NCBI GenBank assembly: GCA_950097015.1
Contig: CATNEN010000010.1
Location: 2,992,501-3,056,500 of the forward strand
Reading direction: 5' to 3'
Length of the DNA: 64,000 nt
From: Macrostomum hystrix
Lineage: Eukaryota; Platyhelminthes; Macrostomidae
The position numbers and the translations under genes were made by a program. How positions within the stretch are numbered: position 1 is the stretch's first letter; every line of letters starts with the position of its first letter. Shown here in pieces: positions 11,701-21,986 of this stretch. The notes beneath the pieces are model-generated. The model searched no databases and was not told the origin of the DNA. It was given only the letters and a program-made list of their open reading frames with translations.

Positions 11701-13141
11701 ATGCATTCATGGAAATTTGAATTTAGGGAATGCGCATTCTTGGAAAGTACAATTAAGGGAATGCGCATTCTTGGAAAGTACAATTAAGGGAATATGCATT
11801 CATGGAAATTTGAATTTAGGGAATGCGCATTCTTGGAAAGTACAATTAAGGGAATGCGCATTCTTGGAAAGTACAATTAAGGGAATGTGCATTCTTGGAA
11901 AGTTCAATTTAGAGAATGTGCATTTTAGGAAGTTTCAATTCAGAGAATGTGCATTCTTAAAATTAGGGTCAAATTTTTCAAATGTGTCATTTGAAGTGTA
12001 ATGTGTATTCCACGAAATGCCAATTTTGGAGAATGTGCTGTTTATGTAATGTTGCAATTTGCAATTCGCAATTTAGAGCGTTTTTAGGAAATGTGCAACG
12101 CATCTCGCCGCTTTTAGCAGGTATCGAACTCGTGACCGCATTTTGTGCACCCCCGCCAACTCCCCCGCCCGCTCTGCCATTCCGCAGGAGTTCATTGCCC
12201 TGGTGGTGTACAAGGGCGTCTCGGGCAGGAAGATTTTTTATCCCAGCGAGCCGGCGCCATTTAAAGACGGCGCCAGAGTGAACTCGCCGCTGTACCTGGT
12301 GCAGATGGTGCAGGAGGCCGGCACCGTCAGTTACCACCTGGTGGTTTCTCAGTACGAGAAGAATAACACTATCAACTATACTATTCGGGTCTACTGCACC
12401 GAGCCGTTCAAGCTTACCAAAGTGAGCTCCTATACTACATGTCCGCTCTTCAGTTAGCCCGGTTAGAGCGTTGGATTCAAGACTTGAAGGTCGAGGTTTC
12501 GATTCCCGACTCCACTGGAACAATTTGTGTCCTTTTAGCAAGGCTTTAGCTTTGATTTGCTTCAGTTCACCCATCTTTTAAATGGGTACCAGCATTAGCT
12601 GGGATAATTGAGGGTGGGTGTGGCGTCCCACTAGTCTGCGGACTAAACAGCCGTACGCAGCCTTCAGATGCGCCGCGGAGATTAGGGCAGGTGTAATAAA
12701 CTATTACTACTCTTAGTGCCTTCTCCCACTCATATTTATGCCTAAATGGATCCGCAGGTGCCGGACCCGTTCGTTCACGAGCGCACAGCATCTGGCGAGT
12801 GGAAGGGCCCCAGCGCCGGCGGCTGCGCCAATCACCCGGACAGCTACAGCCGCAACCCTTGCTACCAGGTGCGGCTTGACAACAGTTACCAGGACAACCA
12901 GCTGCTCATCGAGCTGCGCGGCCCCAGAGACTACTTCACGGGATTCGACCTGACCCAGGAGAACGGCGGCCAGCGAATCACTTCAGGTGCCTTCCGCCAG
13001 GGCTACAGCATGCTGGAGAAGGCACAGCTGCCTGGCGGCCTGTACACAATTGTGCCCTGCACTTTTAACCCGGGCCAGGAGGGACCCTTCATACTGGAGG
13101 TTGCCGCCTCCAGGCCCTTCACTCTCACACGGGTGAGGTAG
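8749..13141 (+). CDS. CAPN7: Calpain-7 (MIT-domain calpain), complete, five exons
   Basis: Calpain-7 is a cytosolic cysteine protease of the PalB type, which binds ESCRT-III proteins through MIT domains and acts in endosomal sorting and cytokinesis. Exons are 8749-9219, 9504-10214, 10596-11261, 12188-12421 and 12758-13141. All introns are GT-AG and phase 0, giving 821 residues (about 813 in vertebrates). Residues 1-65 and about 100-165 form two MIT-like helical repeats. A Pro/Gln-rich linker follows near 175-205. The protease core carries the triad in family context: Cys303 in SDCSFVAS, His472 in ETHAYAV and Asn492 in LKNPWNH. Two C-terminal beta-sandwich (C2-like) domains follow, ending GPFILEVAASRPFTLTRVR. 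No EF-hands, as expected for this subfamily. The last exon could instead splice at 13133 to a small exon at 15262. Introns carry SINEs and minisatellites. Confidence 0.93.
9225..9470 (+). repeat. SINE family B copy in CAPN7 intron 1
   Basis: It shares with 18855-19165 the blocks AGTCAGGRCAGATGTACA, ACCTGTG, GTGCCTGCT, CAGGAGTCAGCG and a TTATTAAGTAG tail. This copy appears to lack a recognisable tRNA-like head. It occupies most of the 284-bp intron 9220-9503. Confidence 0.65.
10232..10585. repeat. 28-bp minisatellite in CAPN7 intron 2
   Basis: About twelve units containing CCTACACTCATTATCTCACC followed by TGAATTTT, TGAAGTAT or TGTGTTAT. It fills nearly the whole intron between the splice sites at 10215 and 10595. 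Confidence 0.96.
11340..11985. repeat. About 31-bp minisatellite in CAPN7 intron 3
   Basis: Diverged units on the left, more homogeneous on the right, built around GGGAATGCGCATTCTTGG and AAAGTACAATTAA. Homogeneous and degenerate zones suggest growth by recent duplication on the right side. Confidence 0.9.
12118..12187 (-). repeat. Antisense tRNA-like fragment supplying a CAPN7 splice acceptor
   Basis: On the - strand the sequence reads GCGGAATGGCAGAGCGGG (tRNA 5' end with an A-box-like TGGCAGAGCGG) and then CACGAGTTCGATACC (B-box-like). On the + strand its complement forms the C-rich tract and CAG acceptor at 12185-12187 used by calpain-7 exon 4. Resemblance to a Leu/Ser-type tRNA is visual only. 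Confidence 0.45.
12441..12710 (+). repeat. SINE family A copy in CAPN7 intron 4
   Basis: tRNA-derived SINE. The head has an A-box-like TTAGCCCGGTTAGAGCG and a B-box-like TTTCGATTCCCGAC. The body includes AAATGGGTACCAGCAT and AGCCGTACGCAGCC. The tail is GGCAGGTGTAATAAACTATTACTAC. Other copies lie at 37500-37720, 61445-61672 and 63822-64000. Confidence 0.8.
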
Positions 13142-13189
13142 GGCTGGATATTGCCGGCTCACAGCACTGCTCCCTGTATTCAGATATAG

Positions 13190-14890
13190 AGACCGCTTCT
13201 TACTGCTTCCCTCGCTTCTCATCCCTTTCCCTCGCATCTCACCCCTTTCCCTCGCATCTCATCCCTTTCCCTCGCATCTCACCCCTTTCACTCGCATCTC
13301 ATCCCTTTCCCTCGCTTCTTACCCCTTTCCCTCGCATCTCATCCCTTTCCCTCGCTTCTCACCTCTTTCCCTCTTATCTCATCTCTTTCCCTCGCTTCTC
13401 ACCCCATTCCCTCGCTTCTCCTCCCTTTCCCTCGCTTGTCATCCCTTTCCCTCGCTTCTCACCTCTTTCCCTCTCATCTCATCTCTTTCCCTCGCTTCTC
13501 ACCCAATTCCCTCGCTTCTCCTCCCTTTCCCTCGCTTCTCACCCCTTTCCCTCGCTTCTCACCCCTTTCCCTCGCTTGTCATCCCTTTCCCTCGCATCTC
13601 ACCCCTTTCCCTCGCATCTCACCTCTTTCCCTCGCTTCTCACCTCTTTCCCTCTCATCTCATCTCTTTCCCTCGCTTCTCACCCAATTCCCTCGCTTCTC
13701 CTCCCTTTCCCTCGCTTCTCACCCCTTTCCCTCGCTTGTCATCCCTTTCCCTCGCATCTCACCCCTTTCCCTCGCATCTCATCCCTTTCCCTCGCTTCTC
13801 ACCTCTTTCCCTCTCATCTCATCTCTTTCCCTCGCTTCTCACCCCATTCCCTCGCTTCTCCTCCCTTTCCCTCGCATCTCACCCCTTTCCCTCGCTTCTC
13901 CTCCCTTTCCCTCGCTTCTCCTCCCTTTCCCTCGCATCTCACCCCTTTCCCTCGCTTCTCACCCCTTTCCCTCGCTTCTCCTCCCTTTCCCTCGCTTCTC
14001 CTCCCTTTCCCTCGCATCTCACCCCTTTCCCTCGCTTCTCACCCCTTTCCCTCGCTTCTCACCCCTTTCCCTCGCTTGTCATCCCTTTCCCTCGCTTCTC
14101 ACCCCTTTCCCTCGCTTGTCATCCCTTTCCCTCGCTTCTCCTCCCTTTCCCTCGCTTCTCCTCCCTTTCCCTCGCATCTCACCCCTTTCCCTCGCTTCTC
14201 ATCCCTTTCCCTCGCTTCTCACCCCTTTCCCTCGCTTCTCACCCCTTTCCCTCGCTTCTCCTCCCTTTCCCTCGCATCTCACCCCTTTCCCTCGCATCTC
14301 ACCCCTTTCCCTCGCTTCTCCTCCCTTTCCCTCGCTTCTCCTCCCTTTCCCTCGCATCTCACCCCTTTCCCTCGCTTCTCATCCCTTTCCCTCGCTTCTC
14401 ACCCCTTTCCCTCGCTTGTCATCCCTTTCCCTCGCTTCTCATCCCTTTCCCTCGCTTGTCATCCCTTTCCCTCGCTTCTCATCCCTTTCCCTTGCTTCTC
14501 ATCCCTTTCCCTCGCTTCTCACCTCTTTCCCTCTCATCTCATCTCTTTTCCTCGCATCTCACCCCTTTCACTCGCTTCTCACCCCTTTCCCTCGCATGTC
14601 ATCACTTTACCTCGCTTCTCACCTCTTTCCCTCGCTTCTCATCCCTTTCCCTCTCATCTCATCTCTTTTCCTCGCATCTCACCCCTTTCACTCACTTCTC
14701 ACCCCTTTCCCTCGCATGTCATCACTTTCCCTCGCTTCTCACCTCTTTCCCTCGCTTCTCACCTCTTTCCCTCTCATCTCATCTCTTTCCCTCGCTTCTC
14801 ACCCCATTCCCTCGCTTCTCCTCCCTTTCCCTCGCATCTCACCCCTTTCCCTCGCTTCTCCTCCCTTTCCCTCGCATCTCACCCCTGTCC
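13190..14890. repeat. 20-bp pyrimidine-rich minisatellite
   Basis: About 85 units of the form CCCTTTCCCTCGCTTCTCAC, with A/T and C/T variants at fixed positions. The array is almost all pyrimidine on the + strand, apart from regular G and A positions. Long open frames cross it because 60 bp is a multiple of three; none is judged coding. It lies just after the calpain-7 stop codon, in its 3' UTR or last intron. Confidence 0.97.
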
Positions 14891-14970
14891 TTCGTTCTGT
14901 ATTAGTGTTTTTTATGAAAGAGTTAACCGCTTCCTTAAGTGTTTAAATTTTGCTGTTTGTGTTTTAAGCT

Positions 14971-14976
14971 AATAAA
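14971..14976 (+). terminator. Polyadenylation signal candidate for CAPN7
   Basis: AATAAA in AT-rich DNA directly after the pyrimidine array, 1.8 kb past the stop codon. If used, the 3' UTR would include the array. The alternative is a short last exon further downstream. Confidence 0.4.
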
Positions 14977-15261
14977 AGTTTGTGTTTATCTGGACTTACG
15001 AGCGTATGTTCTGTGATAAATTAACCTTTTTTATTGTAGATGTAAAATATGTTTTAACTGATTTTACTTTTTTTATTAGCATATATTAATATTAATTCAA
15101 CAATATAGTGTTTAACAGTTTTGCTTTTGGAGCTATCAATATTACTTCCTACATTTAATTTCTAATCCCTGTATCTGACGTCTTTGTCATGACTTTGTTT
15201 CGAAAAGCTTTCATATCCTTGATGTAAATTTTCCATGTTCATTGCCATTTGTATATTCCAG

Positions 15262-15318
15262 GAGCAGCTGATTGAGTTGCAGCCACAGCACACTTGTTCT
15301 GGATGCAACAGGGCATGA
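15262..15318 (+). other. Possible alternative last exon of CAPN7
   Basis: An acceptor TATATTCCAG at 15252-15261 is followed by 18 codons and TGA (EQLIELQPQHTCSGCNRA). The calpain-7 last exon has a consensus donor CGG|GTGAGG at 13133, also phase 0, as are all introns of the gene. Joining the two would replace the terminal Val-Arg. No transcript evidence; it could be chance. Confidence 0.3.
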
Positions 15319-15391
15319 TCTTAAATGTAGAGTTTGAAATACAACTGTTTTATTTTCCTTTCGTGCTATTTTTTATATTCAGGCCTTCTTT

Positions 15392-18297
15392 CAGTGTCTA
15401 ATAGATCAGTGCGCAGTCTAATAGATCAGTGCGCAGTCTAATAGATCAGTGCGCAGTCTAATAGATCAGTGCGCAGTCTAATAGATCAGTGCGCAGTCTA
15501 ATAGATCAGTGCGCAGTCTAATAGATCAGTGTCAGCTGTAGTCTAATAGATCAGTGTCAGCTGTAGTCTAATAGATCAGTGTCAGCTGTAGTCTAATAGA
15601 TCAGTGTCAGCTGTAGTCTAATAGATCAGTGTCAGCTGTAGTCTAATAGATCAGTGCGCAGTCTAATAGATCAGTGCGCAGTCTAATAGATCAGTGTCAG
15701 CTATAGTCTAATAGATCAGTGTCAGCTGTAGTCTAATAGATCAGTGCGCAGTCTAATAGATCAGTGTCAGCTATAGTCTAATAGATCAGTGTCAGCTGTA
15801 GTCTAATAGATCAGTGTCAGCTGTAGTCTAATAGATCAGTGCGCAGTCTAATAGATCAGTGTCAGCTGTAGTCTAATAGATCAGTGTCAGCTATAGTCTA
15901 ATAGATCAGTGTCAGCTGTAGTCTAATAGATCAGTGTGCAGTCTAATAGATCAGTGTCAGCTATAGTCTAATAGATCAGTGTCAGCTGTAGTCTAATAGA
16001 TCAGTGTCAGCTGTAGTCTAATAGATCAGTGCGCAGTCTAATAGATCAGTGTCAGCTATAGTCTAATAGATCAGTGTCAGCTGTAGTCTAATAGATCAGT
16101 GCGCAGTCTAATAGATCAGTGTCAGCTATAGTCTAATAGATCAGTGTCAGCTGTAGTCTAATAGATCAGTGTCAGCTGTAGTCTAATAGATCAGTGCGCA
16201 GTCTAATAGATCAGTGTCAGCTGTAGTCTAATAGATCAGTGTCAGCTATAGTCTAATAGATCAGTGTCAGCTGTAGTCTAATAGATCAGTGTGCAGTCTA
16301 ATAGATCAGTGTCAGCTATAGTCTAATAGATCAGTGTCAGCTATAGTCTAATAGATCAGTGTCAGCTGTAGTCTAATAGATCAGTGTCAGCTGTAGTCTA
16401 ATAGATCAGTGCGCAGTCTAATAGATCAGTGTGCAGTCTAATAGATCAGTGCGCAGTCTAATAGATCAGTGCGCAGTCTAATAGATCAGTGCGCAGTCTA
16501 ATAGATCAGTGCGCAGTCTAATAGATCAGTGTCAGCTGTAGTCTAATAGATCAGTGCGCAGTCTAATAGATCAGTGTCAGCTGTAGTCTAATAGATCAGT
16601 GCGCAGTCTAATAGATCAGTGTCAGCTGTAGTCTAATAGATCAGTGCGCAGTCTAATAGATCAGTGTCAGCTGTAGTCTAATAGATCAGTGCGCAGTCTA
16701 ATAGATCAGTGCGCAGTCTAATAGATCAGTGCGCAGTCTAATAGATCAGTGCGCAGTCTAATAGATCAGTGTCAGCTGTAGTCTAATAGATCAGTGTCAG
16801 CTGTAGTCTAATAGATCAGTGTCAGCTATAGTCTAATAGATCAGTGTCAGCTATAGTCTAATAGATCAGTGTCAGCTGTAGTCTAATAGATCAGTGCGCA
16901 GTCTAATAGATCAGTGTCAGCTATAGTCTAATAGATCAGTGTCAGCTGTAGTCTAATAGATCAGTGTCAGCTGTAGTCTAATAGATCAGTGTCAGCTGTA
17001 GTCTAATAGATCAGTGCGCAGTCTAATAGATCAGTGTGCAGTCTAATAGATCAGTGCGCAGTCTAATAGATCAGTGTGCAGTCTAATAGATCAGTGCGCA
17101 GTCTAATAGATCAGTGCGCAGTCTAATAGATCAGTGCGCAGTCTAATAGATCAGTGCGCAGTCTAATAGATCAGTGTCAGCTGTAGTCTAATAGATCAGT
17201 GTCAGCTGTAGTCTAATAGATCAGTGTCAGCTATAGTCTAATAGATCAGTGTCAGCTATAGTCTAATAGATCAGTGTCAGCTGTAGTCTAATAGATCAGT
17301 GCGCAGTCTAATAGATCAGTGTCAGCTATAGTCTAATAGATCAGTGTCAGCTGCAGTCTAATAGATCAGTGTCAGCTGTAGTCTAATAGATCAGTGTCAG
17401 CTGTAGTCTAATAGATCAGTGTCAGCTGTAGTCTAATAGATCAGTGTCAGCTGTAGTCTAATAGATCAGTGTCAGCTGTAGTCTAATAGATCAGTGCGCA
17501 GTCTAATAGATCAGTGCGCAGTCTAATAGATCAGTGCGCAGTCTAATAGATCAGTGTCAGCTGTAGTCTAATAGATCAGTGTCAGCTATAGTCTAATAGA
17601 TCAGTGTCAGCTATAGTCTAATAGATCAGTGTCAGCTGTAGTCTAATAGATCAGTGCGCAGTCTAATAGATCAGTGTCAGCTATAGTCTAATAGATCAGT
17701 GTCAGCTGCAGTCTAATAGATCAGTGTCAGCTGTAGTCTAATAGATCAGTGTCAGCTGTAGTCTAATAGATCAGTGTCAGCTGTAGTCTAATAGATCAGT
17801 GTCAGCTGTAGTCTAATAGATCAGTGTCAGCTGTAGTCTAATAGATCAGTGCGCAGTCTAATAGATCAGTGCGCAGTCTAATAGATCAGTGCGCAGTCTA
17901 ATAGATCAGTGCGCAGTCTAATAGATCAGTGTCAGCTATAGTCTAATAGATCAGTGTCAGCTGTAGTCTAATAGATCAGTGTCAGCTGTAGTCTAATAGA
18001 TCAGTGTCAGCTGTAGTCTAATAGATCAGTGTGCAGTCTAATAGATCAGTGTGCAGTCTAATAGATCAGTGTCAGCTGTAGTCTAATAGATCAGTGTGCA
18101 GTCTAATAGATCAGTGCGCAGTCTAATAGATCAGTGTGCAGTCTAATAGATCAGTGTCAGCTGTAGTCTAATATATCAGTGTGCTGTCTAATAGATCAGT
18201 GTGCAGTCTAATAGATCAGTGTCAGCTGTAGTCTAATAGATCAGTGTGCAGTCTAATAGATCAGTGTGCAGTCTAATAGATCAGTGTCAGCTGCAGC
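15392..18297. repeat. 2.9-kb minisatellite with two interleaved unit types (20 and 25 bp)
   Basis: Units share AGTCTAATAGATCAGTG and end either in CGC/TGC (20 bp) or in TCAGCTGT/TCAGCTAT (25 bp). The order of unit types recurs over blocks of several hundred bases, and a rare CTGCAG variant appears at 17351 and 17706 in the same context. It ends about 80 bases before the MRPL19 start codon. Confidence 0.98.
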
Positions 18298-18375
18298 CTG
18301 CATATGTCAGTTTGCACTCCAATATGTCAGTGTCATCTGATCATCTCCCGCAGCTGCCATTTGCAGCACTCTGAC

Positions 18376-21341
18376 ATGCCAGCAGCAGCAGCAGCAGCAG
18401 GCAGCTGCGCCCTCTCATTGGGCTCCCGCTTTCTTTTCGGCTGCCGGGTGACCGCCGCTCATCGCTTCGCCGCCTCCGGTCTGCTGTCTCAGCCGCCTCA
18501 GCAGCAGCCGTGCCGCCAGGGCCGTCGCTGGCTGAGGCCGGAGTTCCGCGGGGTGTACAAGCCGCGCATGTCGCCGGAGGCCATGCAGGAGTACTGGCGC
18601 CTGTCCGGCATCGGTCCAGATCACAGCCGGGTCAAGCTGGCCGACAAGCAGGCCGAGGTGCCGCCCGAGATCAAGCGACTCTATCAGGACGCCCTGCCGC
18701 CCATTGTTAGCCAGGATTATCGTGATCCCATTGTGGAGTCGCTGCATCGAGCAGAGATGATGCGGCGTAGGCGAGTCATCAACATCCCGGAGTTTCACGT
18801 CGGCTCCATTCTGGCTGTCAGCGTTGCTGATAAGCACGCACCTGGAAAGGTGGGTGTTGCGGGGATCACTGGAATAGTAGTTCACGCGTTTGCCTCTCGT
18901 GCAAAGGTCCCTGAGCTCGATTCCGCAGCGAGGCCACATTCATTTGGGGTGCAGCCGCGGAGAGAAGGCTTGAGGCAACGTATACACTGCCTGACGATGA
19001 GAAAGTCAGGGCAGATGTACACACCTGTGCGAGGGCGTGCCTGCTCAGGAGTCAGCGAATTGGGCAGAATTGCCTGCTCGCTGACTGCGGGTCTAGTGTC
19101 ACCAAATGATGTGCCATTACCCTCAGCCCTCCTGCAATTTTTTTTATTATTAAGTAGGATGTATCGATCAGGATCCCGGTTGGTCTAGGGCTAAGGATCT
19201 CAATGGTATTTTGGGATCATGATCCCTTCGGGTTTCAGCATGATCTCAGTTGGCTTAAAGATCAGGATCCCGATTCATGGTTTAATTGATGCAGAATATG
19301 GTTGGTTTTAGGGATCAGAATCCCGATTGGCTTTAGGGATCAGAACCCCGATTGGTTTTAGGGATCAGAATCCCGATTTTTAAGGATCTGAATCCCGATT
19401 GATTTTAGGGATCAGAACCAGATTGATTTTAGGGATCAGAACCCGGATTGGTTTTAGGGATCAGAATCCGGATTGGTTTTAGGGATCAGAACCCGGATTG
19501 GTTTTAGGGATCAGAATCCCGATTTTTAAGGATCTGAATCCCGATTGATTTTAGGGATCAGAACCAGATTGATTTTAGGGATCAGAACCCGGATTGGTTT
19601 TAGGGATCAGAATCCGGATTGGTTTTAGGGATCAGAACCCGGATTGGTTTTAGGGATCAGAACCCGGATTGGTTTTAGGGATCAGAATCCGGATTGGTTT
19701 TAGGGATCAGAATCCGGATTGGTTTTAGGGATCAGAACCCCGATTGATTTTAGGGATCTGAACCCCGATTGATTTTAGGGATCAGAACCCCGATTGATTT
19801 TAGGGATCTGAATCCCGATTGGTTTAAAGGATCAGGGTCCCACATGGTTTTTTTGTATTAGGAATCAGGATCCATACAACTATTTAAGATCAGAATCCCG
19901 ATGTGTTTATTAAGCACTGTCTCGCCTTGCTTAGGAAGGCCGTTTTATCGTATTGTGAGATCAGTGCGTTCTGCACTGGACATCAATTGGGATCAATGCA
20001 GCTACCGCACCGCCCACTCGCAGGTGAACCGTTTCGTCGGGCTGTGCATCATGCGCCGGCACACCGGCCTGTTCACCACCTTCACCCTGCGCAACCTGGT
20101 GGACCAGGTGTTCGTACAGATCGAATACGAACTCTACAGTCCCAGCATTGTGGCCATACAGCTGCTCAAACTCGAGCGTCGCCTTGACGACAACCTGCTC
20201 TACCTGATGGACGCCCCGGACCATCACTGCACCATCCCCTTCGACATGGTGCCGTTGCCGCACTCGCGACATGAGCCCGTGCCCGTCAACAGAGAGAGGG
20301 TGCGATTGGGAAAAGTGTTCCGCCTCTCGCCGCTCAGATCCCATCTATTCTCCCAGATCCCCATCTATTCTCCCATATCCCCATCTATTCTCCCGGATCC
20401 ACATCTATTCCCCCAGATCCCCATTTATTCCCCAAGATCCCCATCTATTCCCCCAGATCCTTTCTAATCTGACTGATCACCATCTTTTCTCCCAGATCCT
20501 TTCTAATCTGACTGATCACCATCTTTTCTCCCAGATCCTTATCTATTCTCCCAGATCCTTATCTATTCTCCCAGATCCCCGTCTATACTCCCAGATCCCC
20601 ATCTATTCTCCCAGATCCTCATCTATTCCCTCAGATCCCCATCTATTCCCCCAGATCCCCATCTATTCCCCCAGATCTTTTCTAATCTGATTGATCACCA
20701 TCTTTTCTCCCAGATCACTATCTAACCCGTCTGATCACTTCTTTTCTCTTAGATCCTTATCTATTCTCCCAGATCCCCATCTTTTCTCCCAGATCTTTTC
20801 TAATCTGATTGATCACCATCTTTTCTCCCAGATCACTATCTAAACCGTCTGATCACTTCTTTTCTCTTAGATCCTTATCTATTCTCCCAGATCCCAATCT
20901 ATTCTCCCAGATCCCCATCTTTTCTCCCATATCACTATCTAATCCGACTGATCCAATCTATTCTGCCAGAATGTCTTAGATGTTTTCTCCCAGATCCCGT
21001 AGTCAATTCAATCCTTCTGATCTCCTGAACTGCCGCAGGTCCGGCTGAAGCCGCCACCCTGGATGTGCAAGTGGCACCTGCACGGCTACCAGGGCATCGA
21101 CCTGGAGCACATCTACAGCTACCTGGGCGACAAGGATCTGGCCAAGGCCATGGAGCGCTCGAATGCTTACAAGCGCTACGACCTGATGGACCAGTACCTC
21201 AACCGGGTGCCCGTGCCCGACGCTGACTATGCCTTCAAAGACATTTTCATTCGACATCAGGAGCTCCTGATGCATCAACAGCAGCAGCAGCAGCAGTCCA
21301 AGAAGGTGGAAGTAATTAACAAGCTAACCGGGTCCGCATAA
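18376..21341 (+). CDS. MRPL19: Mitochondrial large ribosomal subunit protein bL19m, three exons
   Basis: bL19m is a component of the large subunit of the mitochondrial ribosome. Exons are 18376-18849, 20024-20299 and 21039-21341 (stop TAA), phase 0 at both GT-AG introns, giving 350 residues (292 in human). Residues 1-45 are Ala/Arg-rich and acid-free, as in a mitochondrial targeting sequence. The segment RRRRVINIPEFHVGSILAV is the start of the L19 fold. Exon 2 continues with VNRFVGLCIMRRHTGLFTTF and LLKLERRLDDNLLYL, both family-like. The C-terminal exon is animal mitochondrial-specific and ends in a poly-Gln and Lys tract. The start at 18376 was chosen because the extra N-terminal codons from 18304 come out of the adjacent repeat. 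A CAG acceptor-like site at 18349-18354 (CCCGCAG) lies just upstream. Confidence 0.92.
18855..19165 (+). repeat. SINE family B copy with tRNA-like head, MRPL19 intron 1
   Basis: The head reads as a tRNA-like fold: a candidate anticodon arm TTTGCCTCTCGTGCAAA, then GGTCCCTGAGCTCGATTCC as the T-arm/B box. The body is shared with 9225-9470 and the tail is T-rich with TTATTATTAAGTAG. Confidence 0.7.
19185..19870. repeat. 24-25-bp minisatellite in MRPL19 intron 1
   Basis: Units contain GATTGGTTTTAGGGATCAG followed by AACCCC, AATCCC or AACCCG, about 26 copies. A shorter variant GATTTTTAAGGATCTG occurs twice within an approximately 130-bp block that is itself duplicated (about 19365-19495 and 19515-19645). 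Confidence 0.95.
20325..20995. repeat. 19-bp minisatellite in MRPL19 intron 2
   Basis: Units of the form CCCAGATCCCCATCTATTC, mixed with longer units containing CTAATCTGACTGATCACC. A block of roughly 120 bp from about 20670 is repeated at about 20790. Confidence 0.94.
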
Positions 21342-21986
21342 GTGATGACTTAAATTCGAAACGACAGTCGATTTAATTGTTGATTTCATTGCTTTTTGGT
21401 CCGGTTTTGTTAGCTGTTGCTCGTACTGTCCAATCCCATGCACCACGTTTCTTGGATACTGTGCTTAAAGTGCCCAATTTGTTAAAAAAGTACATTTAAG
21501 AACAATCTGCCTGGCATTTGAGCTGCTAGCTGACCGCCGTTTGGGCGAGAGGCATTTACTTTAGATCGCCTGATATTGCGATGTCTCAGTGTTTCCAGCT
21601 GTCAGTGTGTCAGTTATGCCAGTGTCTCAGTAATGCCAGTGTGTCAGTAATGCTTGTTGTTAAGTTCAGACAGTGTCAAGAAATCGGTTCTCCGCGCCCG
21701 TGCTTGGGCAATTGTAATGCAATGGAATCTGAAGACCAGAGTCGCTTGCGGGCAGCAGAAACTAACTACCTAAGAGTATGAAACACTTGCCGACATAAAA
21801 GTGCTGCTTATCTGCAATACAGTTTGCGCATTTCCTGCGGTATATTATTTATTGTCAAGGCATTTTGACTCGAAGCAGTGTTTCCAATACAAATACAAAT
21901 ACAAATACAAAGCCTGTCTGAACAATCTCATTGTTCTCATCGCCCTGCAGACAGTTACTGTAAGAGACGGCTCAGCGCGACGGCGG
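21342..21986. other. Gene-free interval between convergent genes
   Basis: It holds 3' flanks of MRPL19 (+) and the 768-aa gene (-). Small features are short repeats of CAGTAATGCCAGTGTGT near 21600-21660 and a hexamer AAATAC repeat near 21885-21910. A - strand AATAAA (TTTATT at 21848-21853) is a plausible polyadenylation signal for the 768-aa gene. No coding region recognised. Confidence 0.6.

Noticed and set aside
13436-14972. Three long frames (298-489 codons) of SLASHPFPS-type repeats
   Set aside because: Pyrimidine minisatellite; all three + frames are open because of the unit length, so openness is not evidence of coding.
15392-18297. Regularly spaced repeats that could suggest a CRISPR-like array
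   Set aside because: Units are contiguous with no unique spacers, no cas-like genes, and the context is a eukaryotic chromosome.
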